From Dehalococcoidia bacterium (GTDB lineage: Bacteria; Chloroflexota; Dehalococcoidia; GIF9; UBA5629): a stretch of 64,000 bases of DNA. The DNA lies in contig JBAZEK010000001.1 in the NCBI GenBank assembly GCA_041653995.1, forward strand, positions 744,001 through 808,000, read 5' to 3'. The position numbers and the translations under genes are program-made. Each line of letters opens with the position of its first letter. Positions within the stretch are counted from its first letter, which is position 1. The notes beneath the pieces are model-generated. The model ran no database searches, was not told the origin of the DNA, and worked only from the letters and a program-made list of their open reading frames with translations. This document shows positions 7,681-15,630 of the stretch, piece by piece.

Positions 7681-9519
7681 ATGATGAAGCCGGCATTCCG
7701 GACGTTTCTCCCCATCTTCATGGCCCTGGTGATGATCCCCCTTGCATGCTCCCAGCCTTCCGCAATTTCCCCCAATCAGACAGCTTCCCAGTCCCCACCC
7801 CAGATCGAAATACCTGCAGACAAAGGACTGGTGTCTTCGTCCACCCAACCACCCGACTGCAAAATATGGTTCAGGTGCTGGGGATCGGGCATCTGCATGA
7901 TGAATACGGACGGGACGGATTACCGGTGCTTCCAGACACCGGCCGAATGGTATTCCTGGTCACCCGACGGCAGCATGATCGTGTATCAGAGCAATGTGGA
8001 CGGGAACGCCGAGCTATATGTGATGAACTCGGACGGCGCCAATCCCAACCGCATCACCCGTAATACCGACAAGGATGTCGAGCCTTCCTGGTCTCCCGAC
8101 GGGAGCAAAATAGCCTTCGCCTCGGACCGCGACGGCAACTACGAGATCTACACGGTCAATCACGACGGTAGCAACCCCGTGCGATTGACCAATGATGACG
8201 CCGGCGACCGCGAGCCGAGCTGGTCCCCCGACAGCAGCCGGATCGCGTTCTCTTCAGACAGGGGCGGCAAAGATACACATATCTACACTATGAATGCCGA
8301 CGGCAGCGACGTGCAGCCCGTGAACCAAAAACTTAACTACGCCTGTCAGCCCCGATGGTCGCCCGACGGCACGAAAATCATGTGCCAGGTGTCAGGCTGG
8401 ATCTACAGCATGAATACGGACGGGACAAACCTGAAGACACTTGCCGGAGCACGGGCTACACGGGGCGTGGTTAACACGGACGCCTCGTGGTCTCCCTGCG
8501 GCAAGTGGATCGCCTTTATCACGAGTACATTCTCCAAAGACCGCACCAAATTAAGCTATAAGATCAATATAGCCAACGCAGACGGTGAAGAGACTATGAC
8601 ATTATACGAGACCGATGACATAGTGGAAGAGCCCGAATGGTCCCCCGTCTCGCGCACCGTCCTCGCAAGCGTTCCTTCACAGGCAGCCTCACCGGCCGGC
8701 TCCTTTCCCGGGACCAAACAAATCGCCTATGTGTCAAAGAACAAAGGTACCATCTACCGGAACATCTTCACTGCTCCCGAAAATGGAATGGACACTCCCG
8801 TGCAGCTTACCAGGTATGAACACGATAACGTCGATCCTGCCTGGTCACCCGACGGGCGGCAGATCGCCTTCTCCTCCAAACGCGACGGCGACTTCGAGCT
8901 TTTCACCATGGACGCCGACGGCAATAACCAGGCACAGCTTACTGTAAACAGCGCCAGCGACGGGGCGCCGGCCTGGTCGCCGGACGGCAAAAAAATAGCC
9001 TTCCACTCCTGGCGCGACAACGACTGGGAGATCTATACCTTCAGCTCAGAGGACGGCTGGAATGAACAGACCAGGCTGACCGATTCGGAAGAGCAGGATA
9101 CCAATCCCTGCTGGTCGCCGGACGGTAAACAAATAGCCTTCATGAGCATGCGCGACGGCAACTGGGAGATATACCGCATGAACGCCGACGGCAGCGGCCA
9201 GGTCAACTTGACCAACACTCCCACGGACGAGGGGTCGCCCGCATGGTCTCCGGACGGCAAATATATTGCTTTCGATTCAATACGCGACAATAACTGGGAT
9301 ATATACCGCATGGACGCCAACGGCAGCAACCAGATAAACCTCACCAACGATCCGGGAGCCGATTATACGCCCTCCTGGTCGCCGGACGGTAAACAAATAG
9401 CTTTCATGAGCACGCGCGACGGCAATAAGGAAATCTATATCATGAACGCCGACGGCAGCAACCAGACAAACTTCACTCAGAACCAGGTGGACGACACCGA
9501 TCCCTGCTGGCAACCGTGA
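7681..9519 (+). CDS. TolB-like double beta-propeller lipoprotein
   Basis: A 612-residue secreted lipoprotein. The signal peptide ends in a lipobox (IPLAC, Cys 23). The rest is PD40/WD40-like repeats, each with WSPDG...IAF.S.RDGN.EIY.MN.DGSN..LT. Eleven WSP blades plus a final WQP can be counted. A linker around ASPAGSFPG separates two groups of about six, so two six-bladed TolB-type propellers are likely. TolB-like propellers outside Proteobacteria usually bind proteins or glycans at the cell surface; no catalytic residues are apparent. AGGAGG at 7669-7674 serves either the ATG at 7681 or that at 7684. Neighbours give no clue to its partner. Confidence 0.85.
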   Translation: MMKPAFRTFLPIFMALVMIPLACSQPSAISPNQTASQSPPQIEIPADKGLVSSSTQPPDCKIWFRCWGSGICMMNTDGTDYRCFQTPAEWYSWSPDGSMIVYQSNVDGNAELYVMNSDGANPNRITRNTDKDVEPSWSPDGSKIAFASDRDGNYEIYTVNHDGSNPVRLTNDDAGDREPSWSPDSSRIAFSSDRGGKDTHIYTMNADGSDVQPVNQKLNYACQPRWSPDGTKIMCQVSGWIYSMNTDGTNLKTLAGARATRGVVNTDASWSPCGKWIAFITSTFSKDRTKLSYKINIANADGEETMTLYETDDIVEEPEWSPVSRTVLASVPSQAASPAGSFPGTKQIAYVSKNKGTIYRNIFTAPENGMDTPVQLTRYEHDNVDPAWSPDGRQIAFSSKRDGDFELFTMDADGNNQAQLTVNSASDGAPAWSPDGKKIAFHSWRDNDWEIYTFSSEDGWNEQTRLTDSEEQDTNPCWSPDGKQIAFMSMRDGNWEIYRMNADGSGQVNLTNTPTDEGSPAWSPDGKYIAFDSIRDNNWDIYRMDANGSNQINLTNDPGADYTPSWSPDGKQIAFMSTRDGNKEIYIMNADGSNQTNFTQNQVDDTDPCWQP

Positions 9520-9535
9520 GCGGCTACATTTAAAT

Positions 9536-10054
9536 TCAGCCTTTGGCGGCGTCCTTCTCGCGCTGGTCCAGTATCAACTCGACCGCCATTGAAGCGACCT
9601 CCCCGGCCAGCGAGGAGCACCTCTCCAGCACGCCGGCCTTGAGTGCCGCCTCCAGGTCCTCGGAGTTGATCAGATTGAAGAAACGTCCGTAGAATTTCAC
9701 CTGCAGATCGTGGCAGCGGCATGTGCCATAAATGCCGTTGAACCTGTTCTCAAGCTCCCGGCAGATCAAAAGCGCCTTCATCATCTTGCCGCGGCGGTGG
9801 AACTCCTCCTTCTTACGCCCGTAAAGATAGCTGATGGCCAGCACGGCGCCGGACAGCGCCCCGCAGTGTCCGTCACCCGTCAACCCGATGCCGTCGGCGA
9901 AACCGGTGGCGGCGCGGAATACGTCCTCGTTCTCAACGCCCAGCGCCTCGGTCACGCCCGCGAATACGCTTTGCGCGCAGTTGCCGTTCTCAAACTCGTA
10001 TTTCTTGGCCAGCGCAAATGCCCTGTCTTTGATCTCCTGCCTCGATTCATCCAT
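9536..10054 (-). CDS. C_GCAxxG_C_C family redox protein
   Basis: A 172-residue protein with the cysteine pattern of this family: NGNCAQSVFAG near residue 25, GHCGALSGA near residue 82, and later LLIC and GTCRCHD. Members are predicted redox or metal-binding proteins of anaerobes, some in electron-transfer operons. A good ribosome site (AAGGAG) lies 7 bases before the ATG, and a perfect TATAAT on the minus strand (10082-10087) about 30 bases upstream. It is divergent from the STAS gene. No specific substrate can be assigned. Confidence 0.85.
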   Translation of the reverse strand: MDESRQEIKDRAFALAKKYEFENGNCAQSVFAGVTEALGVENEDVFRAATGFADGIGLTGDGHCGALSGAVLAISYLYGRKKEEFHRRGKMMKALLICRELENRFNGIYGTCRCHDLQVKFYGRFFNLINSEDLEAALKAGVLERCSSLAGEVASMAVELILDQREKDAAKG

Positions 10055-10153
10055 ATCTCAACTCCTTAATTACACCGCTACATTATAATCTTACCATCCC
10101 TGCGACGGCACCTTGCCTTGCCATCCACCCGACACTATACTGTGATTAGCAGT

Positions 10154-11227
10154 ATGAAAGTTGTGGACGTCGGGCAGGACATCGCAATCATCTCCCCGAC
10201 GGGGGACATCTCTGCTGCCGTGGAGCAGGAGATCGACGGCCTGTTGGCCGTGAACACTAAAGACACGACCATACTGGATTTCCATTCCGCCTCATCCCTG
10301 AACAACACCGCGCTCAGCATGCTGGTACGCCTGCACAATTCCACCAGGCACGGGGGACAACGCCTGATCGCCGCCGGTCTGAACAGCCATATGCTCGACG
10401 TTTTCCGGCTGGCACGCCTGGACGAAGGCATACCCTGCTACGACGACATCGCCACAGCCCTGCAAAAGGCAGGTTATAGCGGACAACCGCCGCCGGAATT
10501 ACTGAGTAAAGCCCCGTCAACCGAAACATCTGCGGCCGACCGCTGGGCTAAACCGGTACCCAGGCTGAGCGTCAAACCCATGCCCGGGGAGGCGGTGAAC
10601 CTCAACGTCAGCAGACGCCGTGTGGCCGGGCCCATGCAGGGGTTCGGACAGCTCTGGCAGAAAACATATCGCATCTCTCTGCCGGGCAACATATCTCCCG
10701 AACAGGCTATTGCAATACTCAAAGAGAATTTCACCGGATTCCAGCCCCCGGCCAACCGTTTCTTCCCTCCGCCGGAAGGCATCAGTCCGGGCGAGGTGAT
10801 CCTGATCAACGCCGATACGCCGGGCGGACTGGTGGTCACGGGCGTGATGGTGCTCTACACCGGACCCGAAAGCTTCACCTTCATCACACCCCAGGGTCAT
10901 CCCGAGGCGGGATGGGTTACCTTCTCGTCCTTCAAAGAAGGTGACTCAACCATCGTGCAGATACAGGGACTGGCGCGGGCCGGCGACCCCGTATACGAAC
11001 TGGCCTTCCGCATCGCAGGCTCAAAGCTGCAGCAGGGCATCTGGACCCACGTGCTGCAGTCCATGCTCAAACATCTGAATGTCGACGGACAGGTGCAGGT
11101 GACGCCCGTGTGCCTGGACACCCGTCTCCAATGGGGACGCTTTTTCAACGTCTTCCTCAACGCACAGATACTCACCATGCTCTACATGCCGGTACTGCTC
11201 TGCCGGAGACTATTCAAAAAGTTATAG
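10154..11227 (+). CDS. STAS-domain protein with SRPBCC/DUF1990-like C-terminal region
   Basis: The N-terminal 100 residues resemble an anti-anti-sigma (STAS) domain: GDISAAVEQEIDGLL, TTILDFHSASSLNNTALSML and LIAAGLNSHMLDVFRLARL. The usual phosphorylatable DSSG is replaced by SLNNT. After a linker, residues of about 160-320 (including FITPQGHPEAGWVTFSSF) weakly resemble DUF1990/SRPBCC polyketide-cyclase folds. The protein ends with a hydrophobic stretch (ILTMLYMPVLLC) and basic residues. I start at ATG 10154; in-frame TTG and GTG codons lie upstream but have no ribosome site. A TATACT ends 12 bases before this ATG, so the mRNA may be nearly leaderless. Function unknown; 14 bases separate it from the next gene. 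Confidence 0.65.
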   Translation: MKVVDVGQDIAIISPTGDISAAVEQEIDGLLAVNTKDTTILDFHSASSLNNTALSMLVRLHNSTRHGGQRLIAAGLNSHMLDVFRLARLDEGIPCYDDIATALQKAGYSGQPPPELLSKAPSTETSAADRWAKPVPRLSVKPMPGEAVNLNVSRRRVAGPMQGFGQLWQKTYRISLPGNISPEQAIAILKENFTGFQPPANRFFPPPEGISPGEVILINADTPGGLVVTGVMVLYTGPESFTFITPQGHPEAGWVTFSSFKEGDSTIVQIQGLARAGDPVYELAFRIAGSKLQQGIWTHVLQSMLKHLNVDGQVQVTPVCLDTRLQWGRFFNVFLNAQILTMLYMPVLLCRRLFKKL

Positions 11228-11241
11228 AATCGGACTCGTTA

Positions 11242-12669
11242 ATGAAATCAACCGGCAGCGATAACTCGCAGGTCTATGTGGTCGGCTCGGGCCCCAACGG
11301 CCTGGCGGCCGCCATCACCCTGGCCAAGGCCGGGTTAAAGGTTAGCGTGATCGAAGGCAACTCCTCCATCGGCGGCGGAGCGCGCTCGGCGGAGCTGACG
11401 CTGCCCGGCTTCACGCATGACACGGGCTCCGCGGTACACCCCATGGCCGCCATCTCTCCCTTTTTCAAATCCCTGCGGCTTGCAGACCATGGTTTAATAT
11501 GGATACAGCAACCTGCGGCGCTGGCACACCCCATGGACGACGGCTCCTGCGCTCTGCTCCAGAGATCGATACTCGATACTTCGGCTACCCTGGGAAAAGA
11601 CGCCCCCGGATACAGACAGCTGATCAGGCCGCTGATGGAAGACAGGGAAAACCTGCTGCCGGACCTGCTGGGCAGGATGCGCCGGCCTCAGCACCCCGTC
11701 TCACTGGCCCGCTTCGGGCTCAATGCCATGCAGTCCGCCCTATTCCTGGCGCACCGTTTCCAGTCGGAACGCACGCGTGGCTTCATCGCAGGGCTGTGCG
11801 CCCACGCGATACTTCCCCTGGACGAATGGCCCGGCGCCGCCTACGGACTGGCGCTGGCGCTGGCCGGGCACGCCGCCGGCTGGCCTATACCGAAAAGAGG
11901 TTCCGGCAGCATCAGCGCCGCGCTGGCCTCGCATCTTAAATCCAATGGCGGGACGGTAACCACGGGTAAATTCATCAATAGCCTGGACGATCTGCCGCAG
12001 GACGCCACCGTCATGTGGGACATCACACCTGCACAGCTGCTAAGAATAAAAGGCCTCAACCTGCCGGACGGCTACCGAAAGTCGCTCAGGGCATACCGCT
12101 ACGGCCCGGGCGTTTTCAAGATCGACTGGGCTCTGAGCGAGCCCATCCCCTGGAAGGCCCGCGAATGCAAGCTGGCCGGCACGGTTCACCTGGGCGGCAC
12201 ATTCGAGGAGATAGCGCTGTCGGAAAGCTGCGCCTGGCGCTGCGAGAGCGCGCCGAAACCCTTCGTGCTGCTGGTCCAGCCCAGCCTCTTCGATCCCTCG
12301 CGCGCACCCGCAGGCAAACATACCGCCTGGGCCTACTGCCATGTGTCCAACGGCTTCGACGGCGATATGACCGGCGCCATCGAGGCGCAGGTGGAGCGCT
12401 TCGCGCCCGGCTTCCGCGAGATAATACTGGCGCGCCACACGGCCGGGCCGTCCGATCTGGAAAAGGATAATCCCAACCTGGTGGGAGGCGATATCAGCGG
12501 CGGCGCCCAGACGCTGTGGCAGATCTTCGCCCGCCCCGCGCTACTGCGCGATCCTTATAAAATACCGGGCGCAAATATGTATCTCTGCTCCTCCTCCACA
12601 CCTCCCGGCGCCGGAGTGCACGGCATGTGCGGAGTCCACGCCGCCGCATCCTGCCTGAAAAATATGTGA
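11242..12669 (+). CDS. FAD-dependent phytoene dehydrogenase-like oxidoreductase
   Basis: A 475-residue protein opening with a dinucleotide-binding motif, VVGSGPNGLAAAITLAKAGL, then the ARS/G-rich segment (SIGGGARSAELTLPG) typical of the CrtI/NAD(P)H-dependent oxidoreductase family (COG1233). The C-terminal part has the YLCSSSTPPGAGVHGMCG flavin-contact region. Such enzymes desaturate or isomerise isoprenoids, but many anaerobe members have unknown substrates. An in-frame start at 11110 would overlap the previous gene by 118 bases, so ATG 11242 is preferred. No carotenoid synthesis genes are nearby. It is probably co-transcribed with the STAS gene. Confidence 0.85.
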   Translation: MKSTGSDNSQVYVVGSGPNGLAAAITLAKAGLKVSVIEGNSSIGGGARSAELTLPGFTHDTGSAVHPMAAISPFFKSLRLADHGLIWIQQPAALAHPMDDGSCALLQRSILDTSATLGKDAPGYRQLIRPLMEDRENLLPDLLGRMRRPQHPVSLARFGLNAMQSALFLAHRFQSERTRGFIAGLCAHAILPLDEWPGAAYGLALALAGHAAGWPIPKRGSGSISAALASHLKSNGGTVTTGKFINSLDDLPQDATVMWDITPAQLLRIKGLNLPDGYRKSLRAYRYGPGVFKIDWALSEPIPWKARECKLAGTVHLGGTFEEIALSESCAWRCESAPKPFVLLVQPSLFDPSRAPAGKHTAWAYCHVSNGFDGDMTGAIEAQVERFAPGFREIILARHTAGPSDLEKDNPNLVGGDISGGAQTLWQIFARPALLRDPYKIPGANMYLCSSSTPPGAGVHGMCGVHAAASCLKNM

Positions 12670-12811
12670 TCGGCAGTCAGTCCCACGCCGCTATCTCAAC
12701 CCGGCTTAACTCGAACGGCAATAGTAGCTGAACCGGAATGTATGCTACAATCAAACGAGCGGACGAAGACATCGGACCAATTAATAGTTTCCGCGACAGG
12801 AAGGTGAAGAA

Positions 12812-13219
12812 ATGATCGAAAAAGTGCACACCCATATAATCGCGGAACTCGAGCAGAACACCAAGACGGACATCATATTCATACTCGCTTCTATTCTTCT
12901 CAACCTGATCACACTGGCCGTCAACTCAGGCGTGGCCAGCTCCGGCGACAAGGATGCCACGCAGTGGATCGTCTTCTTCACCTTCATCGTCCTGGTGATC
13001 GTGATCAACCTGGTGGCGGAGATCGGCATCATCAAGGGCAAGCAGAACAGGCAAAAGCTGATAGACGGCCTGCTTAAGATGTACAAAGACCAGGGAGTGG
13101 ACGGCTACTACGACCCGTCGTTGCTCGGTAATTACAACATGCGCTACAACCTCTTCATGCTGGTAGTGCTCGTCACCGGACTGGTGGCCATTATCGTCCC
13201 GGTGCTGCTGCTGTTGTAA
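12812..13219 (+). CDS. small three-helix membrane protein
   Basis: A 135-residue protein not assigned to a family. Three hydrophobic segments are visible: about residues 20-38, 52-74 and 113-135. A soluble loop between the second and third contains KQNRQKLIDGLLKMYKDQGVDGYYDPSLLGNY in pieces. It ends immediately after the last helix. An AGGAAGGTGAAGAA ribosome site precedes the ATG, and a TACAAT (-10-like) lies about 65 bases upstream. The HAD gene follows after 32 bases. A membrane role of unknown type is all that can be said. Confidence 0.7.
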   Translation: MIEKVHTHIIAELEQNTKTDIIFILASILLNLITLAVNSGVASSGDKDATQWIVFFTFIVLVIVINLVAEIGIIKGKQNRQKLIDGLLKMYKDQGVDGYYDPSLLGNYNMRYNLFMLVVLVTGLVAIIVPVLLLL

Positions 13220-13251
13220 TCTATTAACCGCGCCGGCCGGCAACGTTGCTC

Positions 13252-14070
13252 ATGAAAAATATCGCGACTATTACATCTGCGGAATGCTCCCGCTTACGCG
13301 GCATACTCTTCGACATCGACGACACCTTCACTCACGAGGGGAAGATGGTGCCGTCGGCCTTCCAGGCGCTGTATGACCTGCGCGAGGCGGGACTGATCAC
13401 AGTGCCCCTCACCGGACGCCCGGCCGGCTGGTGCGACCATTTCGCGCGCATGTGGCCGGTGGACGGCATCGTGGGCGAGAACGGCGCCTTCTATTACTTC
13501 TACGACCACAAGGCGGGCAAGCTGCGCCGGCGCTATATATTCAGCCCGCAGGAGATCGCCGATAAACGCCGCGAGCTCGAGGCTATTAAAAACGAGGTGC
13601 TGCAAAAGGTGCCTGCCGCCGGCCTGGCCTCCGACCAGCCCTTCAGGCTGTTCGACCTGGCCATCGACTTCTGCGAGGACGTAAAACCGCTGAGCGAGGA
13701 CGAGATCGATGAGATCTGCCGTATCTTCGCGGAACACGGGGCCACCCACAAAATCAGCTCCATACACGTCAACGGCTGGTTCGGCGACTACAACAAGCTG
13801 TCCACGGCTAAACTATTTTTAAAGGAAAGGTTCGCAATGAAATGGGAGGAGGCCCGTAGATGCATGCTCTTCGCCGGGGACTCACCCAACGACGAGCCGA
13901 TGTTCGAGGCGCTGGAGCTGACAGTGGGAGTGGCCAACATCAGGCATTTTATTTCACGCATGAAACATCCGCCCAGGTATATTACGCGTAAAAAAGGCGG
14001 ACACGGATTCGCCGAGATGGCCCGCATCATTCTGGATAAAAGAAACCCACCTAAAGGAGCAGTCAAGTGA
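13252..14070 (+). CDS. HAD-superfamily (IIB/Cof-like) phosphatase
   Basis: A 272-residue HAD hydrolase. Motif I is DIDDTFT, with Asp 21 as nucleophile and Asp 23 as acid/base. Motif II is PLTGRPAGWC, a lysine motif lies near NKLSTAKLFL, and motif IV is FAGDSPNDEPMF. The large cap between motifs II and III is of the C2B type, as in sugar phosphatases, sucrose-phosphate and mannosyl-3-phosphoglycerate phosphatases. The substrate is therefore probably a phosphosugar, not specified by sequence. ATG 13252 is preferred over an in-frame TTG two codons earlier. Its stop overlaps the GTG start of the DUF362 gene (GTGA), so the two are translated together. Confidence 0.85.
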   Translation: MKNIATITSAECSRLRGILFDIDDTFTHEGKMVPSAFQALYDLREAGLITVPLTGRPAGWCDHFARMWPVDGIVGENGAFYYFYDHKAGKLRRRYIFSPQEIADKRRELEAIKNEVLQKVPAAGLASDQPFRLFDLAIDFCEDVKPLSEDEIDEICRIFAEHGATHKISSIHVNGWFGDYNKLSTAKLFLKERFAMKWEEARRCMLFAGDSPNDEPMFEALELTVGVANIRHFISRMKHPPRYITRKKGGHGFAEMARIILDKRNPPKGAVK

Positions 14071-15443
14071 GCGATAAACCGGTCGTATCTATAGTCAAAG
14101 GAAAATTCCCTCCCGACAGACAGGAGATAGACAGAATGGTCCGCAGCGCCGTCGACCTGGCGGGCGGCCTCAAGCCGATCATCAAGAAGGGCAGCCACGT
14201 CGTGATCAAGCCCAACCTCTTCGCGCCCTACCCGCCGCCCATCTCGGTGGACCGCCGCGTCATCTCCAGCATGGTCAGACTGGCGCGCGAGGCCGGCGCC
14301 AAACGCGTGACCGTGATCGAGGGCGTGAGCGTGGGCACGCTGATGAAACGCGTCAGGCCTGCGGCTACGCCCTGCGGACTCAGCCGCGGATTCAACACGC
14401 TGGAGATCATGCGCATGCTGGGCATCAAACGCGAGGTGGAGGAGGCGGGCGGCGAAGTCATGGGCGTCGAGGACGCCGAAAAAGTGGAAGTCGATATCAA
14501 GGGAGGAGTCGCCCTGCACCGGGTCAATTACCCCAAAGTAGTGCTGGACGCCGACTGCTTCATCAACCTGCCCGCCATGAAGACGCACACCATGACCATG
14601 GTGACGCTGTCTATCAAGAACCTGCAGGGGCTGCTGGACGAGCGCGGCAGGTACTATTCGCACCGCGACGACATGCACCAGCATATGGTCGATATCAGCA
14701 AGATACGCAAGCCGGACCTGGCTCTGCTGGACGGACTGCTGGCCATGGAAGGCATGGGCGCGGGAGAGGGCGGCACGCCCGTGGAGATGGGCGTGATCAT
14801 GGCCGGTTACGACTGCGTGGCGCTGGACTCCGTCGCCTCCATGCTCATGGGCATCGACAACCCGCTGGTGGTCAATACCACCAGGCTGGCCGGGCACGAC
14901 GGACTGGGCGTGAGCAACCCCTTCATGATCGAGGTCGCCGGCGAGACCATAGCCTCGGTCAAAAAGAAGTTCCAGCTTCCCGCCACCTATACCATGCCCA
15001 TCGACAGCCTGCTGACGGGCGTCTATCCCAATATCGATATCTACATCGGCGGCGCCTGCTGGGCCTGCTGGCTGATGGCCGCCCTGGCGGCGGGCACGCT
15101 GGCCAAAGCGCCGCAGCGCACCTCGTTGATCGTGGGCGTCGACCCCAAGATCCCGCCCAAACTAAGGACCGATATGCGACATACTTTCTTCCTGGGCGAA
15201 TGCGCCCTGGCTACGGGAGGCGACCTGCTGGAGCTGCGCAACGCCATGCAGCTGGCCGGCCTGGACCGCTTCCTGGGCGGATGCCCGCCCTATGAGCAGA
15301 GCTTGCTCAAGCTGGAGGATATCATGATCGAGATGGGCTACCTCGACCCGCAGGAGCTGGTCAAGAAGGCGGGTAAGCACAGGGAGGAGTTCTTCGACTA
15401 TTATAAGAAATACGACCCGACCTGGGAGCCGGAGTTGGAATGA
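14067..15443 (+). CDS. DUF362 domain protein
   Basis: A 458-residue protein of the DUF362 family (COG2006), beginning VVSIVKG and containing HVVIKPNLFAPYPPP and, later, NLPAMKTHTMTMVTLSIKNLQGLL and an ALDSVASMLMG segment. DUF362 proteins occur in anaerobes, often fused to or near ferredoxins and corrinoid enzymes; their biochemical role is not settled. Here no 4Fe-4S CxxCxxCxxxC cluster is present, though a cysteine/tryptophan cluster (GGACWACWLMAAL) lies near residue 330. GTG start with CTAAAGGAGC upstream, overlapping the HAD gene stop. Confidence 0.82.
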   Translation: MSDKPVVSIVKGKFPPDRQEIDRMVRSAVDLAGGLKPIIKKGSHVVIKPNLFAPYPPPISVDRRVISSMVRLAREAGAKRVTVIEGVSVGTLMKRVRPAATPCGLSRGFNTLEIMRMLGIKREVEEAGGEVMGVEDAEKVEVDIKGGVALHRVNYPKVVLDADCFINLPAMKTHTMTMVTLSIKNLQGLLDERGRYYSHRDDMHQHMVDISKIRKPDLALLDGLLAMEGMGAGEGGTPVEMGVIMAGYDCVALDSVASMLMGIDNPLVVNTTRLAGHDGLGVSNPFMIEVAGETIASVKKKFQLPATYTMPIDSLLTGVYPNIDIYIGGACWACWLMAALAAGTLAKAPQRTSLIVGVDPKIPPKLRTDMRHTFFLGECALATGGDLLELRNAMQLAGLDRFLGGCPPYEQSLLKLEDIMIEMGYLDPQELVKKAGKHREEFFDYYKKYDPTWEPELE

Positions 15444-15450
15444 AACGTTG

Positions 15451-15609
15451 GTCATTGCGAGCGCAAATTATTAAACTGTCATTGCGAGCGAAGCGTGGCA
15501 ATCTTGTGTCGGGAACCGCGGCAACAGCAGATTGCCGCGTCGCCTGCGGCTCCTCGCAATGACGGGGATATAAAGCTGCAATGACAGGGCAATAAAGGGC
15601 GCAATGACA
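15451..15609. repeat. interspersed GTCATTGCGAG repeat
   Basis: Contains GTCATTGCGAGCG twice, the arm GAAGCGTGGCAATCTTGTG, an opposing CAGATTGCCGCG and CTCGCAATGAC, followed by two short GCAATGAC relics. It fills the gap between the DUF362 and FGGY kinase genes, which share a strand. Confidence 0.8.
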
Positions 15610-15630
15610 TGATAAAAAAAGGAGGTTGAC

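Noticed and set aside
11110..11241. Upstream extension of the FAD oxidoreductase
   Set aside because: It would overlap the STAS gene by 118 bases, and the dinucleotide-binding fold begins only after ATG 11242.
13788..14897. Minus-strand frame of 369 codons
   Set aside because: Shadow of the HAD and DUF362 genes; the product is His/Ala-rich without domain features.
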